Shown here in pieces: positions 1 through 12,857 of a stretch of 64,000 nucleotides of DNA. The stretch's first letter is position 1. The number at the start of each line of letters is the position of its first letter. Origin of the DNA: Larus michahellis. Taxonomy: Eukaryota; Chordata; Aves; Charadriiformes; Laridae. Below the pieces are notes generated by a model. The model was given only the letters and a program-made list of their open reading frames with translations. It did no database searches and was not told the origin of the DNA. The DNA is taken from positions 50,565,324 through 50,629,323 of the forward strand of contig NC_133901.1 in assembly GCF_964199755.1 (NCBI RefSeq). Reading direction: 5' to 3'. The translations under genes were made by a program, and so were the position numbers.

Positions 1-3000
1 TTCTCTCTGTGATCAATGGTAAGAGAAGTACCTCCAGAAGGCAATTCAGTCACCTTGCTAAAGTCTAATACAGATGCTCTTAGTTGCCCTCTTAAAGCAA
101 TTGTCACTCCGTGTATTGATTGTATGGAGAGTCTACAGAACCTAGATGTCTAATGTTAAGCATCTAATTTACCTGCTTAAACCATCTGAACAGAGTCCTA
201 ACCTGTGAAAACAAGATTACAGTATGAAACGAAGAACTGAGGTGGCATCAGCTTGTGATAGAGCTGGCCAGCAGTGGGGTAACTGCGTTCTGAGTATTTG
301 GGAATAGAAGGGGGGCTCTTCTCTTCTTGCTTCTGCACTCTAATCACTGTACTGCAGTTCATTAATGCATTCTATCTCATTCTGAGCATGCCTGCCCCTA
401 TGGCTGCAAATATCTCTTGTCTGTATAGCTCAAAAAATAAAAGATCTCTATCAAGGATCTATTTTTTGGGGAAGGCTTTGTTTGTTTCTGTGTTTTTTAA
501 ATTTTTTAAAAATATTTTTAAGAATTGAAGAAGTGATTAGAAACAGAAAAACAGAAGCTAAAGACTAGTTTTGGGGGTAGCACAGCATCTCTCCAGCAAA
601 ATGAAAGCCTAGGGCATTGGACTTAGGAACATATGGTCTCAGAGTGATAGAGGTTAGATGTACATTGCGCCCACTGGAACTGAGTCAGATATTACCACAG
701 TCACTGCACTGAGTCCTGTATTGGCTGACGTGGCCTTCAAAGATACCTAGCCTGTAGGAAACACTAAAATTCAGGGCGAGGGTGAAATATTTGTCATCTG
801 AATATAGCCTAGAGTCTTTCTACCTCACAGTAAGATATGGATAATAACACCACTTGCTTTGCAGGAGAATTATGGAGACAATTATTTTAGTTTGTTAGAA
901 GCTTGGATATTCTGTCCTGTGAGGTGCATGAGTACTGTAGATAAACAGAGGCAGTGAAAAAGCTTCTCTGTATTTTTTCTGTAAAACATTTCTGAGACTG
1001 GCAGTCTGCAACTTTTCAGTAGTTTTTAAATTCACTCTTTTGAAAAGAAAAGCATCTCACTCTCTATGGTGCTGTTTTCTGGTTCCCAGTTTGAAATCAA
1101 CTATTAGAACCCCAGAGGGTTTCTCAAACAGCTGACCATTAAACACAGTCAGGAACAAAGATCAATTGGAAACACATTTAGTTTTAAGCTTCCTGGCCTG
1201 CTTTTAATTTCTTTGAATCAGCGTTGGGAGTTATTACCATGGTCAGTCTGGCCTTTTATTTGTTCTTATAAACATAAATAAAGCTTATTCATATAAACAA
1301 TCAACTTCAGGAGTGCCCAACTGCTTTTTGGGGTTTTTTAATTTTATTTTTTAAAGTATCTTCCAAATATTCCTAAAGTTATCAAAAGATTATGGTTTTA
1401 AATGCATAAAACATGTTAAATAGCAACACATTATTGTAAACAGAACTATATTTATGAGTCTAGAGGGAGTTTGCAAGAAACTCACTTTGCAAGCAGAATT
1501 TGAATCATGGCATCTTAAAGCTTCAGTAGCTGTCTTGAATCTGGGATCTGGATTTGTAGCAGCCTGGATTATTATTTCTGTTCAGATGGAGCTATACAGG
1601 CACAAAAGGATATACAGCTCCAAAGAGTTTGCAGTTCAGATAGAAAGCAGGACCAGTCAGTGGTTTGGTTGAGCTTACTTATGCCTTTAGGGAACAGGAG
1701 GGGAATCCTCTGAATGCACCCTCTGGGCATTAAAATGACAGAAGGACCTGCAGTTCTGCCCATGGCTGTTCTGAGCCCTGAACTCTTGTGTAAGGTGCCG
1801 TGCTACTGTATTGCCACCAGAAATGTGACTCCAAACACATCGGTTTTTTACAAGTCTTGCAATAATTGCTGGTTTTGGGTTTTGTTTCTTTTCTTTTTAA
1901 GATGAGCTACCGTTGTCCTAAAGTAAGTAATAATACCAGCTTTTAGAGTTTTGTATTATGTTTTTAATTCTCAATATTACAAAAGAAAATTATGACTATA
2001 GGAATACTGTATCAAGCAAATATTGTTTTGTCAAGATGTAAAAACTTTCACCCGCTTTCACAATTTTGGGGATTGTTAGATAGGATATTTGAGTATTGAA
2101 AGCTGACGGCAATATAGCATCACTGTCAAGAAGAAAATAATAATTAAAACACAAACATTCATATGTTTCTGTTATATATGTTAGAACAAATGCATTGCAA
2201 TGCAGATACACCCAAAATAGTTTAGGTATGAGAAGCCCTAAGGCCATGTTAGTACAGCAGCCTCCCTGGACCAATCCACCCTTCACAGTAGGGCCACTTA
2301 ATTTCTGTGTTCAGTCAGCTATATTATTTCCCATATCCAAGCTAACTTGCTTAGGTACCGCAGCTATCACTGTATGGCGATGTTTCTAATGCAGGCATAT
2401 AACTTCACAGAAGGACAAGCACATGGGAAAAAACTACATCCCCAGCAGAGATCTCAGGCTCTGAGTCAGTATGCAGAATCTTTTTAAGGAAATAGTATTC
2501 GTGATAGCTTCAATATACATCAGGGTATTCATTATGAATAATGGTAGCCTAGAGCCAGCTAATTGTATTTGAAGGGTGGTTTCCCTAAAAAGCAGATGTT
2601 GGACAGATGGTGGTCAAGTGATCAGTCATGTCACCATCTACAGCAAGTCCAAGGGCTGTGGGGAAAAAGGTGGAACACGCTTCTCATTTCTGTGGGAGAC
2701 TTGCTCTTTTTTACAGCTATACAAAGGCTCACAGAAATATGTAAGTTGTAGGTTAAAAATTGAAGAACTGCTGATGGCTGGCTACAGCCAGTTAGGAAAG
2801 CTTCGCACTGATGTGCTTGTTACCCTTGGGCGACTATGAATCCTATAACAGAACTCTCCAAAGGTGATTGGACTGCATGCTAGCCAGAGCTTTGCAGAAG
2901 CCTTTTTTAGGCTGGAACTCTTCTTGCTTCTCTTCTTATTCCTTTTCCTTTAAAACTTTTGTATGCTTTTTTTCAGTCTGCTTTCTCATGGAAGCTCTCT

Positions 3001-6000
3001 ATGCTGTTATGTTGTGTGTCAATAGCATTGGAAGAGTATCCCTTCAACTGAAAACTGTTGTTCAATATTCTGTTGCAGCCGAGGTACTCAAAGCAAATAT
3101 GACTGCCTGTGTAGATAGTGACTTGTAGCATAGTCCAGTATTTAACAAGGCTTACATAAGGTAGTGTTCAGTCTTTATCATCTTTGTTCAGCATGGGAAC
3201 TAGAATTGTATTTCCTGTGTAACAGCAAGCTTTTCCTAAGACATAATTCTGACCATGGGTTCACCATAGTACTGATTTTAATGTATCTTAATTGTTGCTA
3301 AACACATTTGTTTTGTCTGCTGAAGTCAAATTACAGGAGACATGCTATGCAAATAGAACATGGTACTTAATTGTTTTAAGTGGTATGTCCAGTTTGTGTC
3401 ACCACAGGAGAAGTTCTCTTGGGTTTGGGGTAGAATTTTTGCAAAGGCTCAAGACTGCTCCATTAAAATTAAATCTTTGGTTTCCATTGCCCTTTAATCA
3501 AATGCAAACCAGAGCTTCCAGGGATTGTAAGGAATTGTAATAATGTCTCAAGTTGAATTTGGCTCTTTTGCAGCCCATCAAAAGAAGTTGTCCCTGACAA
3601 AAACAATATTTTAAATATCTGCTCACAAGCACTGGAGCCAAAAGGTTGCTATTTCATTTGGCAAAATACCTTCCCAAGAACAAGACCGAGATCTGAAGCT
3701 GAGCCAAAATAAGCTCTAACAGATGCTTAGCCTAGAAAGCACTAGACTGAATGGCTAAAATTGTTGAAAGCATATACAGGAAAAGGGAAGGACAGCTACC
3801 TAGTTCTGCTTCTGACTTGCTGTGTGGGCAAGCTGCATCCCTTCTGTCCCAGTGCTCTGCCAAATAGAGGACCTCTCTCATCTGTCTGCCATCTCACTTC
3901 AGCTTCTGGGGCTTAATCCATTTCTTGCTGTGAGTACTGCTGTAGTCAACAATAGACCTTCTTCTGTTCATAATAGCTGAGGAGTCTAATCTTGTCCTTT
4001 CCTAATGGACTCTGTTACCTTGAATAGCGAAAACTCTTTGGATCAAAAGGCTCTGCTGTGGCCTTCCATTCACACTTTCCATACTGCATCTAATACTTGG
4101 GCTTGCAAAAAAAAAAAGAGTTTCAGATGCTAATGAGATTAGAGAATTGCAAAAGCTGTGCTCCTGTGATAACTGAGGTTGATCTAATTGTCCACACGGT
4201 CCTCCTTTCCTTCCCATTTGCTAGTTCCGGCCTTTATCTGTCCTCATATAATTCTGTCTTTGCTCTCACATCAGGTGAGAAAATTAATAACTTACTTAGT
4301 GTCTTTTCTGTTAATGCAAAGAAGGTGTGTGAGACTCTGAGGCAAGGACAGAGCAGGACTGTGGTGGCCAGCAGTTGGATTGGTTCAGGTTGTAAAAGTA
4401 CAGCCTGATGATGCTGTTCTATGCCAGTTTCTGTGAAACTGCAGCTTAAGTATTTGGTCATTCTCCAGATCCTGGCAGCGAGAGGAGGTGAGGACAAACA
4501 AGCTAAACAGCTTTCCTGGGGTATAGAGATGCCTGATCCATAACCAGAACTGGAGTCCTGGGTTCTTAAGTCAGACTGTAATCACAGATGTCACCAGGAC
4601 AGAAGCAGCCAATTGCTGTTCTTCTGGAAACAGTCAGCCTAGACGGCTTTGTTCAAGTTAAAAAATACCAAGCATCAGTGCTCAAGAGAAAAGCTAAATA
4701 AATGCTGGTTGTGCTGCAGTAGAGGTTGGGACAGATTCTTATCTCATTGACTTTGATGTGTGCCTGGGGTAGGCCTTCTATCTTGTGTAATTGATACCAG
4801 AGTGTCTTGTGAAATTAAAATTTTCTAGAGCTCGAGGCGGAGAGAAGAGCAAGTGGCAAGGATACCAACCCTGTTCATAGATCTCTAAATTCAAAGAAGT
4901 AGGTATTTGTGTATGTGGCTTTATTTATTTATTCAGACTGGCTTTGACACTGGGTTTCTTCCCTAGGCAAAATTCAGAAGGAGCTTTGCCTTAACTGCTC
5001 CTGTGAAGCCTGTGCCCATGGAAATAATACAATATGACTGATGCTCCTTTGTGTAAACTCCAACATGGCTGAATCCAAGGAACAGGTAATCTTATTCCAT
5101 AACTGTAACTCCTAACATCTGAAATCCAGGATCACAATGGAGAATAGTGGTAGGAGAAAGATAGATTGCTTAAAAAAAAAAAGAAGTCCTTTGCACTTAA
5201 AAATAGCCATCATACGCTTATATGCTTTCTCAGAAGCATGCTGTGATGGATATATAACAAACTAAGATAACATCAGTGTCCAAAAAGTACTCATAACGAA
5301 CAGGTGATATCCTTTGGAAGGTGTTGGTTCACATTGATTTTAATATCTTTTATTAGACAAAGGGGGTTCCAGAAGCACTGACTTGGGCTTGTCACAATCC
5401 CCGTAAATTATTATCCTGTTATTATTGTAATGAGGTGGTAGGAGGATGGTGATAGCAGGCAAAGCTCTTGGGAAGTTAGGACCCAGGGGAAGCCACGAAA
5501 ATCTCGACTAAGAGCATCTGACTCTCCCTAGAAGTCTGGCTTTGCACTAAATATGTGGCAGCACTATGTTACCAAGAATGTATCTCTGGAAAGAGCACTG
5601 CTGGAAAAATTTCTTTCCCAGTATTTCCTACGAGTCAGTTTGGCCACCTGTTGAACAAGACTGCTGCACTGCAAACTTCTTGTTCTCCATGGCTTGGCTA
5701 GAGCAGCTTTTGGGGACTTTTGTGTGAGCTTTGGTTTGCTCACTGGTGCAGACCTTGTGAGGTCTGGTGGTAGAAGCAGCGCTTTCTCCATTCTACGTTT
5801 GAAGAAGCTTTAGTGGGTTGCTCTAAAGAACTGGGGTATTGGCTTCAGCTTCAAGTTAGTGAAACCATAGCAACATGCTGTGGGATGCAGCAGTTGACAG
5901 AATTGTTCAGTCTCTGTGAAACTGGGAATAAACCTCCAATACCTGATTTTAAAGAACTCCTACAAGTTTGGCTAAGACTCTGCATTTAACAGTGAGAGGT

Positions 6001-9000
6001 TTAGGGCATAAGCAAGCTATTCAGGTTCCATCTAGCAAGATGTGCTTGCTTTAATGTAACTATAAGGAACTGTATCTTCACAGAGGGACTAAGCATAATC
6101 TGAAACCAGTTGTCTCTCTAAAAGCATAGACAAAGTCACAACACGAAAGACATCATTGGATTGAATAGAAAATGCTATGAAAAATTTGGTGGCTTAAGGA
6201 GCAGGCATGTTATTCTTTGTAATGGCAGGAAATTTTTTCTTTCCAGTCTGGCTTGAGTCAGATTGTATTCATTCTGTTATCAGAATTGGTGATCTGTAAG
6301 CCCAGGACACTGTCTTTTAAATGATGCCTGTATCATTTATCACAGTTCTCTCCAGTTCACCTCTGACACTGTGAATCTCTTCATTTCAACAAACCTAAAT
6401 TGCTAAGGTTAACTTCTTTGGTGTGTTTGTAGGGATTTTGACCACTACTCTTAAGAAACCATTTGGAATGCCTCACTTATGGATGCTCTACAAGCAGTGC
6501 TTGTTCTTGAGCATTATTAACTTGCAGTATTTCTATCTCATAGGAAATCTTAGCTCAAGTTTATCCCAACTCAGAGTAAAAACACTTCTTGCAGTAATCC
6601 GCAAATCAGAAATTTTTACATACCCCCTTGGAAATGGCAGTTGCTGATTGAAATCACCTGTTTGCTTATTACACAATGAAGTGTTGAGCAAGGCAGAACA
6701 GCTCATTAGAATCTGGAAGCTTTGAGGTTTCCAGCCCAGAGCTTCTGTTTTGGGAGAAGGAGTACTGAAAGCCCAGAAAGTCTGTGTTTTGCCTTGTGTT
6801 CTTTTAGATTTGCCAAAGGTTACTTTGGAAAAGAAGCCTAAAAGCCCTTACTGTCGGTAGTCCTAGTTACTGCACTAGATTACTAGACTTGTCAGACTAG
6901 ACTAGAAATCAGAGTAGACAGGGCTTGAATGAATTTGATTTCTTTTTAATTTTTTATCAGATCTACCAGTGAGGTCCAACTGCTGTGTGGTCCTCTGGCA
7001 ACTGCAAAACAGAAGTATCGTGTGTACATAGAACTATAGCAGGATGTGTTGTGCTGTCCAAAAAGGCAACAAAAATCTGCTGGTTTTTTTTTTTTCCCCT
7101 GCCAAATTCAGAGATTTCAGCCATTTGAGGCTCCTTTTTAAAATCAGATCTGTACTCCAGCTCTACTGGTGCTTTTTATGTCCTGTATGTCTTTTTACTT
7201 GAAGAGGTGGTTGGGTTTCTCAGTCCTGAGATCGGGTTGAAATTTAGCACCAACAAGTACACTGGCAACTAGAGAAGAATTAAATACAGCAATGCCCCTG
7301 ACTTGGGCTTGTATTGGGCATCTGGGATCCCGTTCTACTCTCTGTTTTTGGTGTGTGGGTTGGGAGTGAGGAGGGTGAGGACACTGATGCATAAACAAAT
7401 ATAAGGATTGCTTTGCTGTTGCAGGCTGTAGCAAGGCAGTTGCTTACGAAGTCTGGTATGACACAAATTAAACCAATTCATTTCTCAGTTAAACAAAAGC
7501 TCATAACAATGTGCCTATAAGCATTTTTTTCTGACTATCTTCGTGCTATTTATGGCTGTAGGTGGGAGATACCTACATAAGGTTAACTAATGTGTTGTGA
7601 ATAGAACAATGTGTTTTAGGGTAGTGAAGTCCTTAGTTCACTGCCAGCAGATCTTGGCTCAACCAATAAGAGAGTTTCAACTGCTTTTGGTTGATCTAAG
7701 ACTCACCCCTTGTATGAAAAATAGTTGTGCTTGGAAGTCTCCAAAACCTTACTTATGAACTATCCTATTCCAATATAAGGATTTTTGAAGGCCTGGGCTT
7801 GCTCATCTGAATCTTCTAAAGCATTGGTCAGGCCCTTCAACATGTTCCTTGAGCACTAACTTAGTCAAAAGTGTACCAGTGTTCTCTAAATAAAATTGGA
7901 AGTGTGTTTCCATGAAAAGCTACCATACCTCCATGTGGCTAGGTGAATACAGCAGCAGGGTAAGTCAGCTGGCGCAATTGCATTGAATAAAAAAGCTGTT
8001 TCTTACTTAGGAGGAACTTATCTATAGGTTTCTGTAACTTTTTTTTTTTTTTAATTACATTGTTTGTGTTGCATCCTCTGTTTTAGCTGACATTTCCTGT
8101 TTTCAGTTTTGCTGGTGGACTTCAGTGGTATTTCTGTCCTACAATGATGAATTAAGGAGTTTACCTTCCTTTCTGTTATAAGTAAATAGCCTCATGTGGT
8201 GGGACTTTAAGTCACTATTAGTTGTAGCAGGAAAATAATGAGGGTTATATATCAGCTCTATAGCTGTCTGGCCATATGACTGAATTAGATGAAAGTTGAT
8301 GACTTTGTATTATAGTAATTCTGAGAACTTTATTTGGGTAAGTGACCTTCTTTGTTGCATCTGACAACTGTATGCAGAGCAAGCAAGTGAACAGGAACTA
8401 CCACATTTGGTTGGTTTGGGTTTACAGGCCAGCAGTCTTGTCTCCAGTAATACATACTTGCAATTTCTTCTTGGCTGTTGCGAGGGACTGGAAGATACTC
8501 TGCACCATGAAGGTGTCTTCCCAAAAGAATGAAAAAAAAAAAAGTTATCTAAAGCACCAAAACTAATAGGAAATAACAAGTTCCTCTGTATGTTATCTGT
8601 TGCCTTTTCAAACTGAGGGATGGAGCTTGAGGACTGGCTCCATGAACATCTCAATAATTGATAGATCCACCCACAATCCAAACATCTCTGTGTGGTTCTC
8701 CTGTGCTCAGAGGGAGGGAACCAATTCCAGGAGCACACTCCGCAGTCTATTATGCAACATGAGCATGCAGGCATCCAAAGCATTTGCCATAGGTGATCTT
8801 GATGTTTTCAACTCCCTAAAGAGACCAAACTGTTTGCCTCTACTTAGATGAACTCTGGCTGCCTTCTTTACATGTCAGGGAAGGCAATGGGAGTGGCTTC
8901 TAATCTCTTCTGCAAAGCACTGTGGAACACCATAGCGTGTGACGCTGTCGATGTCCCACAAGAAGGGGTACTTGCAGCAGACAGTGGCAAGGCAGAGCTG

Positions 9001-12000
9001 GCAGATGTAATAATGAGCCAGAGGCACTGAGAGGTTGGATCTGCAGTATATAATGAACCTTATAAGTTGTGCTTTATGTGTGTAAGGCTAAGCTGTTTAT
9101 CCACATTTTGAGGGGCTTGTTTTGAGCTATAGCAGGCACTGTTAGAAATATTTAGACAGATCTTCAAAGTGTCACCAGATGCTTGAGACCAATAGTCAGC
9201 TCAGTGGGCCTCAGTTTTGTTGAGATGGTATTTGATAGTAATAAAAATCAAGACATTTTGGCATTTACAACAGAGAACACAGCTATGACAGTAGAAAGGT
9301 ATGATGTTGCAGTCTGTCAACTTTGTATGACAATGCCATTCATTTGAGGATGTATATTGTAATTTTGCTTCCGAGTAGGCCATTTCTCTTCTTAGGATGG
9401 AGAAGGGACAAAAGGGTTTCCTGGAGAGCTGGGGGCTAGGAGCAAGCTGTGAATTGGAGGAAGAGTGTCCAGTCTAATGGATAACTGAGGCAGCAGTGGT
9501 AGTGTTAGTGTTAAGACATTATCTGTGGAAGGTCTAAATATATCTGGTGAGAAAACTTTCTTCTTAGTTTCAGTGGAGACCCAGATACTGAGGAAAAAGC
9601 AAAAGAGCAAGAAAAGAGATGAAATAACTTGTAACCAAGATTGCTTGTGTCCGATTCTGGGTGAACAGCAAGATCAAGTTTCCATTGCTGCTGAGAATCT
9701 TTTAACAGCAAGAAGACGAATCTGTGAAGAAGGAAACATACAAAGCTACAAGATGGAGGTATGCAAGAATCCTTGACATAGCTAAGAAATGAGAAGCTGG
9801 TCTTAACGTATCTATTTGCGAAATCCTCTATTAGAAATTTTGCTGCTGCTCAGAAAATTCTGCCTTTGTGAAACCATTTCTGTATGCAGGAAAGCATTGT
9901 GTTTACAGCTCTGTGGAGAATTATCTTGGGTTTCCTGCAGACTTGTTAACCAGCTCTTTATTTCCTTCAGTCTTAATCTTATGCTTGTAAGAAAACTGTT
10001 TGGAAGCTTGACGTTAGGCTGAATTGTCTTTAATTTGTCCTTCAAATCATGGTCACAGAAGCTGTTTCAGATGCTTATTACTCGTTAACTGTGGTATCCT
10101 AGCTGCTAAGCTTGTCCGGTTATCTCTATAGACAGTCTGTTCTGTTACCAAGTACTGTTAGACTGGAGAAGGGAAGGGTCCAGTGAAATAATTTGAACAA
10201 TTGTGTTGGTTTCAGTATTTAAATCTAACCACCAACTTCTTGTGATTATGTGTAACCATGCGTTTTTATTTCCTGTCTATAAAATGTGACAAATACTTTC
10301 TTCTTCCCATCATATATAAAATTCTAAGCTCTTTAGGATAGTGACTTTTCAGTTCATAGGGCTCAGAGGACGCTTTGTGACCCTTAAGCACACCGATGCT
10401 GTCACCAATAAAAGGATCTTAAGTCTTTGGCCATTATCCACTGGCTCATTATCCAAGCCAAGCAGCATGGTCAGTCTCAACACTTCTCAACAACTTGTAC
10501 GGTTTAGAAAAAGCAATTTCTACTGGCATGAATTAACAGGCTTCCAAAAAATAACTTATTATTACATGGAATATACAGTTCTGTTTTGATATTGCATGTA
10601 TCTAGCATTATATATTTATCTAAAAGATAACTGATGAAATTAAAGTAGCTAATACCATCTCCAGCTGAAAAAACACAGCTTTTATACAGCATAGCCCTTA
10701 GGACGCCTGGATTTGTGTCAAATTTTGGATCAAATTACTTTTCAAAGTTGGAGACCACTTTGGAATTTTGGATCCTCTTTGTTGAGTTTAACATATGATC
10801 AAAAGAGAAAAATTTGGCATGTAGGTTCTCTGTGTCTACTGGTTCAGAATTTATTGGTGGAATTTCTTCTAAGAATCAGTTCAGTATAATTTTTGGAAAA
10901 TAATCTGATGTTAATAGAATATTATACTATGATAATCTACATGGGTGATTGTGTACTAGACCCCTATGTGTCCCCAGCGATGAGTTTCTAAGCAATTGTC
11001 TGTGTGCTAAAACAACTGCCTGGAGAGGAAATTGGGTAAGTGTTTTCTGTCATGAGACCTGGCTGAAGGAGGTCTGAGTCGGCGTTGGTGGGATGTGGAA
11101 TGTCTTCCATATAAATTCCAGTAGTCACTGCAAAGCTGGTTGGGCATGCTGACAAGAACTGCACAGTTAGGTGTGTACTGCTGAGCACAAAATTCTTCAG
11201 AAAATCGAAGCAACAGCCATAGAATGGAAGACTGGAAAAAAAGTGCACTGTAGAAGACACAAGGGCATAAACTTAGTACCAAGTCCTTCCCTTCATTCCT
11301 CATTTAATCTTCCCTTAGTGTGAGTACCACTAAAGTTCAATTTAAGTCACGAGTCCCAAACTTGTCAGAACTACTTGAATATTTGATCAGTAAATATAGG
11401 TCACCTGGAAGATAGAGAAGATGGTTTGTGATGGGCAAGCGAGAGATCATACTGTGTAATAGTGTAATGCAGTTCCTGGTATTTGAGGTTGACCTTTCTC
11501 TTTTGGCAGTGCAGAATATTTTCCAAAATACACAATACCAAAAGGCACAAGACAGTAAGTTCCAACTTGAGAGCTCTCTGAGCTGTGAATCCATTCCTAG
11601 CAAGGGTTCAGATTTAAAACATCCATCTTTAAGTTGTCTTGAGATGCAACTCCTTATTCTTTCCACATAAGAAGTGGTGGTGTTCTCTTGTAGTGAATTA
11701 AAATGACCTGGAAAGAATGCTTTTTAAAATATTTTTATTTTTTAGCTTTATGAAGTTTATTGTAAGTTGATAATTTGTCTTATTCGTTCCTCCCCAATCA
11801 CCATCTCATTTTTCCCCCCACAGATAGTGAGGTTTTATTTTAATCATTATTTGCCTAAAACCTATCTACCTATGACCCTGGAAATACTAAATATAACTGA
11901 TTACTTTACACTGCCAAACTCTGTAATAATTCTTTCACCCATCCCAGTTAAGATTAAAACATGCAACACAGTGGCAATGGGGAACATCTTGCATGTTTGA

Positions 12001-12772
12001 GAATTACAGAATGGCATTTTTGGAACACTGGCTTACAGTAGGACCAGAAGTTAACTCTGTTGGAATAACTGAACTAGTGGGGCCAGGGATCCATTTGGTG
12101 GCAATCTCTGTGTTTGTAATGAAGGTTATAAGGTCTTGCATGCTGGATTTGTAGAAAAGGTAACGATGTGCACAGATAGGCAGTAGTTTGATGCTTCCTA
12201 CAGCCTGGAAGAGCTGTGCACTGACTAAATGCATGAGATAACATACAAGCAGAAATAAGATGGTTTTCAATTTTTATTCACCTTTTAAAAGCATCTACCT
12301 TTTAGCTCAGGGGAGTTGTATGTGATGACTTTCAGAAAACACAGAAAGCTTTGTTGTCAGTATAAGAAATCAAAGGACAACAGATAAGAGAACTCTCCCC
12401 TGTTAGCCAAGTTCAGTCTGTTTCTGACTGTTCCCTGCATGTGTTTAATCCTCGTCCCTGTCTTTTTTGCCCCACAGTTGCGGGGGACAGCATGACATAA
12501 ATGCCAATCTGAATACATAGTTCACAGTCCAATGTTCCTGTAAATCCATTAAGTCCATTAATCACTGCATAATGGGAGTTTTGATCCAGGGCTGGAGACT
12601 ATGGCTGATAAAAATACCCTTTCTCCTGATGGCTGGTAGTTAATGGAGTATGGTAGTAAATGGAGAATGTCTAGCTTGGTTCGTATGTTCCATGCTTGTT
12701 GTATAAACTCTGAAGACTGCTTATTGTTAGAGAAGTGATGAGTGCAGCAATTATTCTCAAACAGACTCTGTT
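1..12772. other. Non-coding stretch, no recognisable gene
   Basis: AT-rich DNA in which open frames are short (the longest, 8310-8783 on the minus strand, is 157 codons) and have no recognisable domain or family. Homopolymer runs occur, such as T runs near 7084 and 8040. Isolated splice-like pairs exist: a polypyrimidine acceptor before 1902 with a GTAAGT donor at 1923, one before 2717 with a donor at 2741, and one before 4225 with a donor at 4275. None encloses a recognisable peptide. I see no CpG island, tRNA or CR1 end here. The stretch is probably intergenic or intronic. Confidence 0.6.
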
Positions 12773-12857
12773 TGATAAAAAGACATTTTTATGTCTTTAT
12801 GATATCTTTATGATAAAAAGACATAAAAAGTGCCTATTTGCTCCCAAATAGGCACTT
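12773..12857. repeat. Nested direct and inverted repeats ending in a 13-bp perfect hairpin
   Basis: The 14-base word TGATAAAAAGACAT occurs at 12773-12786 and again at 12811-12824. Within the first copy AAAGACAT (12779-12786) is followed four bases later by its complement (12791-12798). The block ends with AAGTGCCTATTTG (12828-12840), a CTCC loop, and its exact reverse complement (12845-12857). A GAGCAAG word repeats just downstream. This is not a simple microsatellite. Replication template switching is a plausible origin, and no coding role is visible. Confidence 0.8.

Noticed and set aside
4952..5085. Acceptor-like CCCTAG followed by an ATG in strong context (5065) and a donor at 5086
   Set aside because: The seven-codon frame is uninformative, and splice-like pairs of this quality recur every few kilobases by chance.
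5431..5450. TGAGGTGGTAGGAGG, resembling a let-7 seed region
   Set aside because: The match breaks down after the seed and no complementary arm for a precursor hairpin is present nearby.
12460..12540. Strong acceptor-like tract ending CCCCACAG at 12479
   Set aside because: All three frames after it meet stops within 14 codons and the only donor-like site is weak.
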